From contig UQPB01000012.1 in assembly GCA_900542835.1 (NCBI GenBank), positions 16,887 through 80,886 of the forward strand: 64,000 nt of DNA. Reading direction: 5' to 3'. The notes below the pieces were generated by a model. That model searched no databases, was not told where the DNA came from, and saw nothing but the letters and a program-made list of their open reading frames with translations. Of this stretch, positions 1 to 7,790 are shown one piece after another (position 1 is the first letter of the stretch; each line of letters opens with the position of its first letter). Position numbers and translations under genes: made by a program. The DNA comes from an uncultured Pelosinus sp. (GTDB lineage Bacteria; Bacillota; Negativicutes; Sporomusales; Acetonemataceae).

Positions 1-339
1 GACATTGAGAGTGCCCATGATGTCCCGCAGCTTCGCCGGCTGGCCGTTAAGACGGAGCTGTTTTCTGCGGTTGGTATATAAATTGATCTGCAGCAGCCCT
101 TCAATATCGCGGCTGGTAAATTTGAGTTCCACTGCCGCCGCTTGCTGCTGCCAGGCCACAAGATCGCCGTCATCGGAGCTGCGGTGGGAAGCGCCAAGGG
201 CAGCAATATAGATCGCTTCGAGGATATTGGTTTTTCCCTGCGCATTTTCGCCGATCAGCAGGTTAATCGCAGGGGAGAAGTCAATCCGCGCCTCCTGATA
301 GTTGCGAAAGTGGCGCAACACCATTTCATCTACTTTCAT
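1..339 (-). CDS. recF: DNA replication and repair protein RecF (N-terminal part)
   Basis: The first 113 codons of RecF are present; the gene runs off the left edge. RecF is an SMC-like ATPase that loads RecA with RecO and RecR at gapped DNA. The ATG at 339-337 follows an AGAGGTG ribosome site. The Walker A motif GENAQGKTN lies at about residues 30-38, after a typical RecF opening (LRHFRNYQ). It is the distal gene of the dnaA-dnaN-rlbA-recF run, the order found next to many Firmicute origins. The missing C-terminus holds Walker B and the signature motif, so intactness cannot be judged. Confidence 0.93.
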   Translation of the reverse strand, partial: MKVDEMVLRHFRNYQEARIDFSPAINLLIGENAQGKTNILEAIYIAALGASHRSSDDGDLVAWQQQAAAVELKFTSRDIEGLLQINLYTNRRKQLRLNGQPAKLRDIMGTLNV

Positions 340-364
340 AGGCACCTCTGTTTCACGGCTGCAG

Positions 365-589
365 TTAAGAGGCGGTTACTGTCCAGACAGTTCCATCTTC
401 CAGCTTGACATTGTCTCCGGGATAGAGCTTTTTACGTCGTTCATGGACAAGTTCGCCATTTACACGGATTAAGCCTGCCGCGACCAGCTCCTTGGCCTGG
501 CCGCCGCTGTCGACAACGCCGATCCATTTCAGAAATTGATCCAATTGGATGTAGGGAGTGGCAATCGGGTCAGCTTTTATCGCTTGCAT
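365..589 (-). CDS. rlbA: S4-domain RNA-binding protein RlbA (YaaA)
   Basis: A 74-residue protein that is essentially a single S4 domain (about residues 14-65: LDQFLKWIGVVDSGGQAKEL, then the VNGE and RKKLYPGD segments). S4 domains bind structured RNA, and the family member YaaA/RlbA is linked to ribosome biogenesis. It lies 7 bp downstream of dnaN and 25 bp upstream of recF, the classical position of this gene in Firmicutes, so it is almost certainly cotranscribed with them. Its exact role is poorly defined in the family. Confidence 0.9.
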   Translation of the reverse strand: MQAIKADPIATPYIQLDQFLKWIGVVDSGGQAKELVAAGLIRVNGELVHERRKKLYPGDNVKLEDGTVWTVTAS

Positions 590-596
590 TGCCGCC

Positions 597-1709
597 TCAA
601 TTCGTCCGCACCGGTGTAATCACATAGGTGTAATTAGCGCTGTCAGCCGGTCTGATGCAGGCTGGTCCCAGCGGATTGTTCAACGAAATTGTCGCCTGAT
701 CACTGCCGAGATTTTTGAGAATGTCGGTGACATATTTGGCGTTGAAGGCGATTTCAAGACCAGGTCCCTGTATGCTGGCGTCAATTGTCTCGCAGGCCTT
801 GCCGACATCGGGGTTATTGGAGTTCAGTGTAATCATATCCTGATCAAAGTTAAATTTAATGATATTGTAATCGCCATCCTTGGCCATTAAGGAAACGCGT
901 TCAGCCGCAGCCAGAAACAGCTGGGTATCAAAGGTGACGACCGTATCAAATTTATCGGGAATAACCCGGTTATAGTCAGGAAAATTGCCTTCAATCAGGC
1001 GGGATTTCAGGTAGATGTCATCAAAGGCAAAAGCGACATGTCCTTTTTCCCAGTAAATGCTGACATCGACAGGAACGTCTGAAGAGAGGCTGCGAGCCAG
1101 TTCGCTCAGCAGCTTGGCCGGAATAATCATTTTTGCCGGTTGTTCGACAGCTGATATCGTCTCTTTTTTCAATGCCAGGCGGTGAGTATTGGTGCCAACC
1201 ATTCTGACCACATCATTTTCCGCTTCGAATAAACCGCCGGTGAAAATGGGACGGGACTCGTCAGTGGCGCAGGCAAAAACCGTCTTTTTGATAATATTCC
1301 GCAAAACGTTATCTTTAACCACTAATTTGTTCGTTGCAGTTTGAATCTTTTCGATAACCGGAAATTCCTCATAGGGAAAGCAGAGGAGATTAAAGTTGGA
1401 GGAATTGCAGGAGATGCGAAGAGTGGAATCTTCCTGACTGGAAGTAATCTGTACGGTTTCGCCGGGAAGCCGCCTTACCAGTTCCTGAAAGTAGCGTCCC
1501 GAAACAACGGCCGTTCCCGGCTGTTCAACATTGGCCTCGATGGAGCAGCTGATCGCCATATCATAATCGGTGGCTTGTAACTCGAGTCTATTGTTAGCTG
1601 CCGATAGGTAGACACCGGTGAGAATAGGCATCGGCGTTTTGGTGGCAATAGCTTTTTGAACCGCCTGTACGGCGTGCTGGAGCATAACTTTACTGCAGTA
1701 AAAATTCAA
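597..1709 (-). CDS. dnaN: DNA polymerase III beta sliding clamp
   Basis: This 370-residue protein has the usual clamp length and three repeated clamp folds, with the conserved C-terminal PVR segment. It encircles DNA and tethers polymerase III and other clamp-binding proteins. Translation appears to begin at a TTG (1709-1707): the opening MNFYCSKVMLQHAVQ aligns with the family start, and a GGAGGT ribosome site lies 8 nt upstream, whereas the next ATG would remove conserved residues. It follows dnaA on the same strand after a 262-bp spacer that holds part of the origin. Confidence 0.96.
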   Translation of the reverse strand: MNFYCSKVMLQHAVQAVQKAIATKTPMPILTGVYLSAANNRLELQATDYDMAISCSIEANVEQPGTAVVSGRYFQELVRRLPGETVQITSSQEDSTLRISCNSSNFNLLCFPYEEFPVIEKIQTATNKLVVKDNVLRNIIKKTVFACATDESRPIFTGGLFEAENDVVRMVGTNTHRLALKKETISAVEQPAKMIIPAKLLSELARSLSSDVPVDVSIYWEKGHVAFAFDDIYLKSRLIEGNFPDYNRVIPDKFDTVVTFDTQLFLAAAERVSLMAKDGDYNIIKFNFDQDMITLNSNNPDVGKACETIDASIQGPGLEIAFNAKYVTDILKNLGSDQATISLNNPLGPACIRPADSANYTYVITPVRTN

Positions 1710-1971
1710 GGTCTTTACCTCCGTTCGCTAAATTGGGGTATATTACTATAAAATCCGTAATAAAATAATAGATTTAGCCGTATTAGCCGTAGGGGCTGTC
1801 GATATGTGGGAAACTTTGCGGAAGACAGTCACATAAAGCAAACGCGATGTGTATAACCTGTTAACCGTTTCTGTCAGCCTGTCCACATAAGTCACAGGTC
1901 TTCGAGGATAAAAATTTGATGTTTCGTCGCTAACAGACAGTGCACAGCATTATCCAACAGTTATCAACAGA
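1710..1971. other. dnaA-dnaN spacer: AT-rich stretch and DnaA boxes (part of oriC)
   Basis: This 262-bp spacer has no gene. It holds an AT-rich stretch at about 1736-1795 that could serve as the unwinding element. One perfect DnaA box (TGTGTATAA) lies at 1848-1856 and a one-mismatch box (TTATCAACA) at 1961-1969. With the larger box cluster on the other side of dnaA it resembles the bipartite origin of Bacillus subtilis, where the unwinding site lies between dnaA and dnaN. The unwinding role is inferred from composition and position. The dnaN promoter must also be here, but I cannot single it out. Confidence 0.65.
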
Positions 1972-3396
1972 CTATGACGATTCAATGCGGCGGATCAACT
2001 CGATAATTGTCTGCTGCATCTTATGATCGTCATTGCGCTCGCGGGTAATCTTATCATGGGCATGGATTACTGTGGTATGATCGCGACCACCGAATTCCTC
2101 GCCTATCCGCGGCAGGGACGAGTCAGTCATTTCCCGGCAAAGGTACATGGCAATCTGGCGTGGATAGGTGATATTGCGGGTACGCTTTTTGGCCGATAAA
2201 TCATCCAGCTTGATTTTAAAATAGGACGCGACAATCTCTTTGATCGAATCAATCGTTATTTGTCTGGGTTTGCCGTGAGGAAAAATATCTTTTAACGCTT
2301 CGGTTGCCAGATCGAGGTCAATCGGGCGGTTGGTGAGAGAGGCATAGGCCATTACCCGGATCAAGGCGCCTTCCAACTCCCGGATATTATTGTCAATCCG
2401 GCTGGCGATAAATACCATGACATCATTGGGAACATTCAGGCTTTCAATGATCGCTTTTTTGCGCAGAATCGCGATCCGCGTCTCCAGATCAGGCGCTTGA
2501 ATATCAGTGATCAGGCCCCACTCAAAACGGGAGCGCAGCCTGTCCTCCAGCGTCGGAATTTCCCGCGGCGGCCGGTCGCTGGAAATAATAATCTGTTTGT
2601 TGGCCTCGTGCAAGGTATTAAAGGTGTGGAAAAATTCTTCCTGCGTATGCTCTTTTTTCGATAAAAACTGAATGTCGTCAACCAGCAGCACATCAATATT
2701 GCGGTATTTTTGGCGAAAGCTTTCCGGATTGCCGTCGCGGATTGAATTGATCAGTTCATTGGTAAACTTTTCACTGGAAATATAAAGGACTTTCACTTCC
2801 GGATGATGCTGGCGGATACGGTGGCCGATGGCATGCATCAGATGTGTTTTGCCTAAGCCTACCCCGCCATATAAAAATAACGGGTTGTAGACTTTTGCCG
2901 GCACTTCCGCCACTGCCAGCGAGGCGGCGTGGGCAAAGCGGTTGGAATTGCCGATAACAAACGTTTCAAAAACATATTTGGGATTCAGCATACTGGGAAC
3001 GTCCTCAACAGCCGGAGCCGGAAGCGCCGCTTTGACGGTCGGCGGCGCTTCCGGCTGTAAGGCGATCTGGGCAGCGGCTGTTTCCGATACCGCCTGGGCG
3101 GGCTCAAAGGAGCCCGCTGTTGCCTCGGCTGCTTCCGGCATATCCAGAATAATAAACCGGATTTCCAGCGGCTGCTTGGTTACATATTGAACGGCAGTAC
3201 GGATTTTTTCGAGATAGCGCGTTTCAATCCAGTGCTTGGATAATTCAGTCGGAGTCCCAAGTTCAAAGACGCTGTCGTTAATGGATAAGGGAATAGTGGA
3301 TTTGATCCAGGTATTGAAAATCGGTTTAACGATTTCCTTTTCCAGAATATCGAGAGCTTGCCCCCAGATAGACGCCAGGTAGGAAGGATCATTCAT
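1972..3396 (-). CDS. dnaA: Chromosomal replication initiator DnaA
   Basis: A 474-residue initiator. It has domain I at the N-terminus (about 1-85), an Ala/Pro-rich linker (about 90-140), then the AAA+ ATPase with Walker A GGVGLGKTH near residue 178 and Walker B LLVDDIQFL near 235. The C-terminal DNA-binding domain carries the signature GRDHTTVIHA near residue 437. I take the ATG at 3396-3394 as the start because MNDPSYLASIWGQ is the usual opening and GAGGA lies upstream; an in-frame upstream ATG would add 13 residues without a ribosome site. DnaA boxes flank the gene on both sides, so it probably controls its own transcription. Confidence 0.96.
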   Translation of the reverse strand: MNDPSYLASIWGQALDILEKEIVKPIFNTWIKSTIPLSINDSVFELGTPTELSKHWIETRYLEKIRTAVQYVTKQPLEIRFIILDMPEAAEATAGSFEPAQAVSETAAAQIALQPEAPPTVKAALPAPAVEDVPSMLNPKYVFETFVIGNSNRFAHAASLAVAEVPAKVYNPLFLYGGVGLGKTHLMHAIGHRIRQHHPEVKVLYISSEKFTNELINSIRDGNPESFRQKYRNIDVLLVDDIQFLSKKEHTQEEFFHTFNTLHEANKQIIISSDRPPREIPTLEDRLRSRFEWGLITDIQAPDLETRIAILRKKAIIESLNVPNDVMVFIASRIDNNIRELEGALIRVMAYASLTNRPIDLDLATEALKDIFPHGKPRQITIDSIKEIVASYFKIKLDDLSAKKRTRNITYPRQIAMYLCREMTDSSLPRIGEEFGGRDHTTVIHAHDKITRERNDDHKMQQTIIELIRRIESS

Positions 3397-3439
3397 GGCT
3401 GTAGTCCTCGCAATCGTAATAAGATAAAAAAGCAATTAA

Positions 3440-3720
3440 CATAAGTTATCCACACAGTTATTAACAGCTGTGTATAAAAAAAGCGGCAAAAAAGAGGATT
3501 TTGAGGAAAAAAAAAGATACCGGCGGGCTGACGGTGTCCGCAGTATAAGTCGCTGTATGTATTGGCGGCATATGGCAAAACTGTGGATAAACCTGTGAGT
3601 ATCTGGTATAATATGTGCATAATCTGGGATAAATCCGTTCAAAATGAAACTATACACAATCCTGTGGATAATCTGCTGGTTTCATGTTATCAAAAAAACG
3701 CCTAGTTATCAACAGGTTTT
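3440..3720. other. oriC: cluster of DnaA boxes between dnaA and rpmH
   Basis: Five perfect matches to the DnaA box TTATNCACA occur here: 3446-3454 (TTATCCACA), 3469-3477 (TGTGTATAA), 3582-3590 (TGTGGATAA), 3614-3622 (TGTGCATAA) and 3663-3671 (TGTGGATAA). One-mismatch copies lie at 3650-3658 and 3706-3714. An A-rich run at about 3474-3520 separates the first pair from the rest. The 577-bp dnaA-rpmH spacer (3397-4013) has no convincing gene; open frames on both strands at 3650-3950 have no ribosome site or family resemblance. Density and location make this the replication origin with good confidence. Confidence 0.88.
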
Positions 3721-3921
3721 TCACTGCAAAGTCGGATACTGTCAAAGCGGCTGCAGGCGTAGTTTCTTCCGGTGCCGCAGCCTGTCTGCTGCACAACGCG
3801 ATTGCCGGCAAAAATTTTCCATTTACTTCGGCGGCGTTTTTGGCGGCAGCTCGGCATAAAAATGTCGAACGGCGAATGGATTTGCCGGAGTGGCCAATCC
3901 TGATTGTTTTCCGCAATTATC

Positions 3922-3951
3922 TTGACACTGCCGCACCGGCTAGTCTATAAT
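3922..3951 (+). promoter_or_regulatory. Housekeeping promoter of the rpmH-rnpA operon
   Basis: A perfect -35 TTGACA (3922-3927) and a perfect -10 TATAAT (3946-3951) are separated by 18 bp, about 60 bp upstream of rpmH. Transcription would start near 3958 and read rpmH, rnpA, yidD and yidC. Confidence 0.85.
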
Positions 3952-4013
3952 CGTATGTGTTAAACTGTCTCTTCTAGTATCTTTAGCTGTTTTGACCAGG
4001 GAGGTGGAATAGA

Positions 4014-4148
4014 ATGAAACGCACATTTCAGCCTAATGTATCGTGGCGGAAAAAAACCCACGGGTTTCGTGAACGCATGAGTTCACTTGGCGGCCGTCAG
4101 GTTCTGAAAAGAAGACGCGCCAAGGGCAGAAAAAAACTTTCTGCTTAA
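4014..4148 (+). CDS. rpmH: 50S ribosomal protein L34
   Basis: A 44-residue basic protein beginning MKRTFQPNVSW and continuing KKTHGFRERMSS, the universally recognisable L34 sequence. It is a late-assembling protein of the large subunit. The start ATG follows a strong GGAGGTGG ribosome site. It heads the rpmH-rnpA-yidD-yidC-jag run that lies next to dnaA in most bacteria. The usual NN/NR pair after QPN is replaced by VS, a minor difference. Confidence 0.97.
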   Translation: MKRTFQPNVSWRKKTHGFRERMSSLGGRQVLKRRRAKGRKKLSA

Positions 4149-4242
4149 CATTTGAGGATCTCCCAATAATACAGGCGGCAAAATTGCCCGGGCTTGGCGT
4201 AAGCCAAGCTTTTCTTACCATTAGGATAGATTGGGAGAGGAT

Positions 4243-4602
4243 ATGGTGTTATCGCTGAAAAAAGCGGATAAGCTCAGAAAAAACAAACAGTTTCAGGCAG
4301 TATATAAAGGAGGAAAATCAGTATCAAATCGATTGCTGGTTCTTTATATGCTGCCCAATTACTCTACTGGCGGTAAAATTGGCTTTGCCGCCGGCAAGCG
4401 CTTAGGCAATGCTGTTGTCCGCAATCGCGTCAAGCGGATGCTGCGCGAGGCTTTCCGGCTTAACCGCGATCAACTGCCGGAGGGCTATGATTTTATTCTG
4501 GTGGGACGCCAGCCAGTGGTAGGGGTTAAAACCCAGGAGGTCATCGGTGCGTTCTTAAATGTAGCCGGCCGGGCTGCGCGTATGCGGGTGGAAAGGCAGT
4601 GA
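4243..4602 (+). CDS. rnpA: Ribonuclease P protein component
   Basis: A 119-residue basic protein, the normal length for RnpA, which helps the RnpB RNA cleave 5' leaders from pre-tRNAs. The family signature is visible at about residues 49-70 (GKRLGNAVVRNRVKR, containing the RNR motif). The ATG at 4243 lies just after GGGAGAGG; an in-frame TTG at 4231 overlaps that ribosome site and is unlikely. The stop codon overlaps the GTG start of yidD by 4 bp, so the two are translationally coupled. Confidence 0.95.
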   Translation: MVLSLKKADKLRKNKQFQAVYKGGKSVSNRLLVLYMLPNYSTGGKIGFAAGKRLGNAVVRNRVKRMLREAFRLNRDQLPEGYDFILVGRQPVVGVKTQEVIGAFLNVAGRAARMRVERQ

Positions 4603-4817
4603 GACTAACGCAAAGGCTGCTGATCGGATTAATTGGTTTTTACCGCAGCTTTCTTTCGCCGTTGAAACCGCCGACCTGCCGCTTTATGCCGACCTGTTCG
4701 CAATATGCAATACTGGCAATTGAAAAATATGGGGCTTTCCGGGGAAGTATTTTGGCGATCAAACGAATTTTGAAATGCCATCCGTTTCATCCCGGCGGCT
4801 ATGATCCTGTGGAATAG
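4599..4817 (+). CDS. yidD: Membrane protein insertion efficiency factor YidD
   Basis: A 72-residue protein with the conserved YidD core: FYRSFLSPL, CRFMPTCSQYA with paired cysteines, and HPFHPGGYDPV at the C-terminus. It is a small membrane-associated protein that aids YidC-dependent insertion. The GTG start at 4599 overlaps the rnpA stop, and yidC follows within 30 bp; this is the standard arrangement. Confidence 0.95.
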   Translation: MRLTQRLLIGLIGFYRSFLSPLKPPTCRFMPTCSQYAILAIEKYGAFRGSILAIKRILKCHPFHPGGYDPVE

Positions 4818-4844
4818 AGTAGAGATTTTTGAGGAGTGAATGGC

Positions 4845-5528
4845 TTGGATTTCTTGAGCGGAATTATTAAGAACCTGCTGACGATATTTTATGATTTGAC
4901 TGTTTCGGCCGGGATCCCCAGTTACGGTCTGGCGATTATTTTGTTGACTGTCTTTATTAAAATGCTGCTATATCCACTGACGGTAAAACAGGTTAAATCG
5001 ATGAAGGCGATGCAAGAGATTCAACCCAAAATGAAAGCCCTGCAGGAGAAATACAAAGATAACAAGGAAAAATTATCGAAAGAGATGGCGGAATTGTACA
5101 AATCGTCGGGCGTTAATCCGCTGGCCGGCTGTTTGCCGCTGATTGTGCAAATGCCTGTACTTATCGCCATTTTCTTTGCGATTAAAGAATACAACTATAT
5201 TGGCGATACCGGTTTTCTTTGGCTGAACAGCCTGACTTTTGTCGACCCGGCAAAAGAAGCCAGCTTTACCAACCCCAGCGATCCGTTTTATATTCTGCCA
5301 ATTTTATCTGCGGTTACAACCTATGTTCAGCAGAAGCAGACCGTTACCGATGTAAATAACGCCCAAAATAAAATGATGATGGTATTTATGCCGATTTTTA
5401 TCGGTTACATCACAATTACGTTTCCGGCTGGGCTGGGAATTTACTGGGTTGTCGGCAATTTGGTGCAAATTGCGCAGCAGTGGTGGATGTATCGCAAGCC
5501 GGCCGTGATTCAAGGGGAGGCTAAGTAA
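4845..5528 (+). CDS. yidC: Membrane protein insertase YidC (short Gram-positive type)
   Basis: About 227 residues with five hydrophobic segments and no large extracytoplasmic domain before the first core helix, as in Firmicute YidC/SpoIIIJ. It inserts and folds membrane proteins with or without SecYEG. The cytoplasmic hairpin after the first core helix is visible (KQVKSMKAMQEIQPKMKALQ). The start is uncertain: TTG at 4845 sits 8 nt after GAGGAG, while an in-frame GTG at 4836 overlaps that site. The stop overlaps the jag start by 1 bp. One SpoIIIJ-like copy next to jag is usual in spore formers. Confidence 0.94.
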   Translation: MDFLSGIIKNLLTIFYDLTVSAGIPSYGLAIILLTVFIKMLLYPLTVKQVKSMKAMQEIQPKMKALQEKYKDNKEKLSKEMAELYKSSGVNPLAGCLPLIVQMPVLIAIFFAIKEYNYIGDTGFLWLNSLTFVDPAKEASFTNPSDPFYILPILSAVTTYVQQKQTVTDVNNAQNKMMMVFMPIFIGYITITFPAGLGIYWVVGNLVQIAQQWWMYRKPAVIQGEAK

Positions 5529-6151
5529 TGGACGTTCTCGAAAAAACAGGCAAGACTGTGGAAGAAGCGCTGCAGGCGGCAATGGAAGAGATCGGACTGC
5601 CCCCGGAGCGGGTCGAGGTGGAAGTTCTGGAGGAAGCCAGTAAAGGCCTGTTCGGCCTGATTGGCGGCAAACCGGCCAGAGTTCGCGTTACGGTAAAACA
5701 GCTGTGTGTTGCCGATGTCGCCCGTTCGTTTTTAGAAAACGTGATTAAAGCAATGAATATTGATGTCAGCATGGAAATGGATAAACGGGAAGACGGCGTT
5801 TTTTTCAATTTACGCGGCGAAAACCTCGGCATGCTGATCGGCAAACATGGACAAACCCTGGATGCACTGCAGTATTTGACAAACCTGGCGGCGCATCGCG
5901 ACGCCCAGGACCGGGCCAAAGTTATTATTGACGTCGAGGATTACCGCAAGCGCCGGGCGGAGACGCTGACCAGCCTGGCCCAGCGCATTGCCAGTCAGGT
6001 GAAGCGCCGCGGCGAGAGGGTGGTTCTGGAGCCGATGACGCCAAACGAACGAAAAGTAATTCACATGGCGCTGCAGGATGATCCCCGTATCTCCACCTAT
6101 AGTGATGGTGAGGAACCTTATCGTAAAGTGGTTATTGCGCTAAAGCGATAA
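5528..6151 (+). CDS. jag: RNA-binding protein Jag/KhpB (Jag-N, KH, R3H)
   Basis: This 207-residue protein has a Jag-N domain (about 1-57), a KH domain with GKHG as its GXXG loop (about residues 103-106), and a C-terminal R3H domain (about 140-207: RRAETL, ERKVIHMAL). The family binds RNA, partners with KhpA, and affects cell division and envelope homeostasis. It overlaps yidC by one base, its constant partner. The following 241-bp spacer separates it from mnmE. Confidence 0.94.
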   Translation: MDVLEKTGKTVEEALQAAMEEIGLPPERVEVEVLEEASKGLFGLIGGKPARVRVTVKQLCVADVARSFLENVIKAMNIDVSMEMDKREDGVFFNLRGENLGMLIGKHGQTLDALQYLTNLAAHRDAQDRAKVIIDVEDYRKRRAETLTSLAQRIASQVKRRGERVVLEPMTPNERKVIHMALQDDPRISTYSDGEEPYRKVVIALKR

Positions 6152-6392
6152 GTCTCGAGCTGCATGCCGCCTTTTTCGCCGCAGCCCTTGCGGGCGGCGG
6201 CAGTTGCCGGGCTGATGGCGTTTGGCCGGCGCTGAGCCGGGTACTGTGATAGATGGCCTGATTTGTCGGAGGCCGGCGTTGTTGACCCTGAGAAGCTGCT
6301 GCTGGCGTATCAATCGCCGGTGCCTCTTTCTCAGGGTCGTCGGCGTTATAGGGCCGGTGAGATTTAAATAAACGCACAAGGAGAGAGCAGCT
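6152..6392. other. jag-mnmE spacer with an 11-bp inverted repeat
   Basis: No gene is seen here. GACCCTGAGAA at 6284-6294 and its exact complement TTCTCAGGGTC at 6328-6338 could form an 11-bp stem with a 33-nt loop. There is no U-run, so it is not an obvious terminator. Confidence 0.45.
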
Positions 6393-7769
6393 TTGTCAGA
6401 TGATACGATTAGCGCGGTGGCGACCGCCGCCGGTGAAGGCGGCATCGGTATTATCCGTATTAGCGGCGCGGCGGCTATTGGCATTGCCGGACAACTGTTC
6501 AGCGGCGTTAACGGCAGGACAGCGGCTGAGCTCAAGCCATTTCAGGCCGCTTACGGCCGGATTGCCGATCCTGTTTCCGGCGATGTTATTGATGAGGCGC
6601 TGCTGTTGGTAATGAAGGCGCCGCATTCCTATACGCGCGAGGATGTTGTCGAAATCCACTGCCATGGCGGCGGCGTTGCCTTAAGGCGGATTCTTGATTT
6701 AACTTTTCGATTGGGCAGCCGGCCGGCTGAGCCTGGTGAGTTTACCAAACGGGCTTTTCTTAATGGACGGCTTGATCTGAGTCAGGCGGAAGCGGTCATT
6801 GACGTTATCCGGGCGAAGAGCGATGCCTCGCTGCGGGTGGCTGTCAGCCATCTGGGAGGAGCGATGGCTGCGGAAGTCGGTTCCATGCGGCAGCATCTGC
6901 TGGAATTGATCGCGCATTTGGAGGCGACGATTGATTTTCCTGAGGAAGATATTGATGAGCCGGCGATGGCTGCGGTCGTGGACGGTATTGTCAGCCTGGC
7001 TGTGCAGACAGACCGGCTGTTGTCTACTGCAGATACCGGCAGAATATTGCGCGATGGGTTGAGTACAGTCATTATTGGCAAGCCCAATGTGGGCAAATCA
7101 AGCCTGCTTAACGCCCTTGTCAGGGAAGAACGGGCTATTGTCACTGCTATTCCCGGCACTACCCGTGACATGATTGAAGAGTATGTGACCGTCCGCGGCA
7201 TTCCGCTGCGGCTGATTGATACTGCCGGTATCCGGCCTACAGAGGACCTGGTTGAGCGCATTGGCGTCGAACGGGCGCGAGCTGTCACCGGTCAGGCGGA
7301 TTTGCTTATCCTGATGCTGGACCGCTCACAGCCGCTGTCGGCTGAAGACCGGGAGGTTCTCCGTCTGCTGACAGGCCGGACGGCGATCATCCTGCTTAAT
7401 AAAAGCGATTTGCCGCCGCAGTGGGATGCCGCCGTGATCGGGCCACTGGCGGCAGGGCATTCGCTGCTGGAAGTCTCCGTCCTCAACCGTGAGGGGCTGG
7501 ACCGGCTTGAAGATGAAATTGTCCGTCTGGTATACAGCGGTCAGGCCGTGTCTGAAGGGGCGTTTGTTACCAGTGTCCGCCATCTAAACTGCCTGCGTGA
7601 GGTACAGCGCCATCTGCAGTCGGCCCAAGAGGCTGCAGCCGTCATGCCGGCGGACTGCGTTGTTATTGATTTGCGTTCGGCCTGGGAGGCCTTAGGTAAA
7701 ATTTCCGGCGATACAGTTGGCGAGGATATTATTGATGAAATTTTTTCCCGGTTTTGCATTGGTAAGTAA
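6393..7769 (+). CDS. mnmE: tRNA modification GTPase MnmE
   Basis: This 458-residue protein has the normal MnmE length. It has an N-terminal formyl-THF-binding domain, a helical domain, and a G domain inserted from about residue 220, with G1 GKPNVGKSS (near 228), G2 GTTRD, G3 DTAG and G4 NKSD. It ends with the catalytic CIGK tail. With MnmG it installs the (carboxymethyl)aminomethyl group on U34 of certain tRNAs. The start is a TTG with an AAGGAGAG ribosome site. mnmG follows 21 bp later, which fits their shared complex. Confidence 0.96.
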   Translation: MSDDTISAVATAAGEGGIGIIRISGAAAIGIAGQLFSGVNGRTAAELKPFQAAYGRIADPVSGDVIDEALLLVMKAPHSYTREDVVEIHCHGGGVALRRILDLTFRLGSRPAEPGEFTKRAFLNGRLDLSQAEAVIDVIRAKSDASLRVAVSHLGGAMAAEVGSMRQHLLELIAHLEATIDFPEEDIDEPAMAAVVDGIVSLAVQTDRLLSTADTGRILRDGLSTVIIGKPNVGKSSLLNALVREERAIVTAIPGTTRDMIEEYVTVRGIPLRLIDTAGIRPTEDLVERIGVERARAVTGQADLLILMLDRSQPLSAEDREVLRLLTGRTAIILLNKSDLPPQWDAAVIGPLAAGHSLLEVSVLNREGLDRLEDEIVRLVYSGQAVSEGAFVTSVRHLNCLREVQRHLQSAQEAAAVMPADCVVIDLRSAWEALGKISGDTVGEDIIDEIFSRFCIGK

Positions 7770-7790
7770 GCTGTAAGGGGTGACTGATAC

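Noticed and set aside
2129..2142. ATTTCCCGGCAAAG in dnaA as a Noc site
   Set aside because: Two mismatches break the palindrome; expected by chance in coding sequence of this composition.
3650..3950. Short frames on both strands in the dnaA-rpmH spacer
   Set aside because: Overlap DnaA boxes and the rpmH promoter, no ribosome sites, no conserved features.
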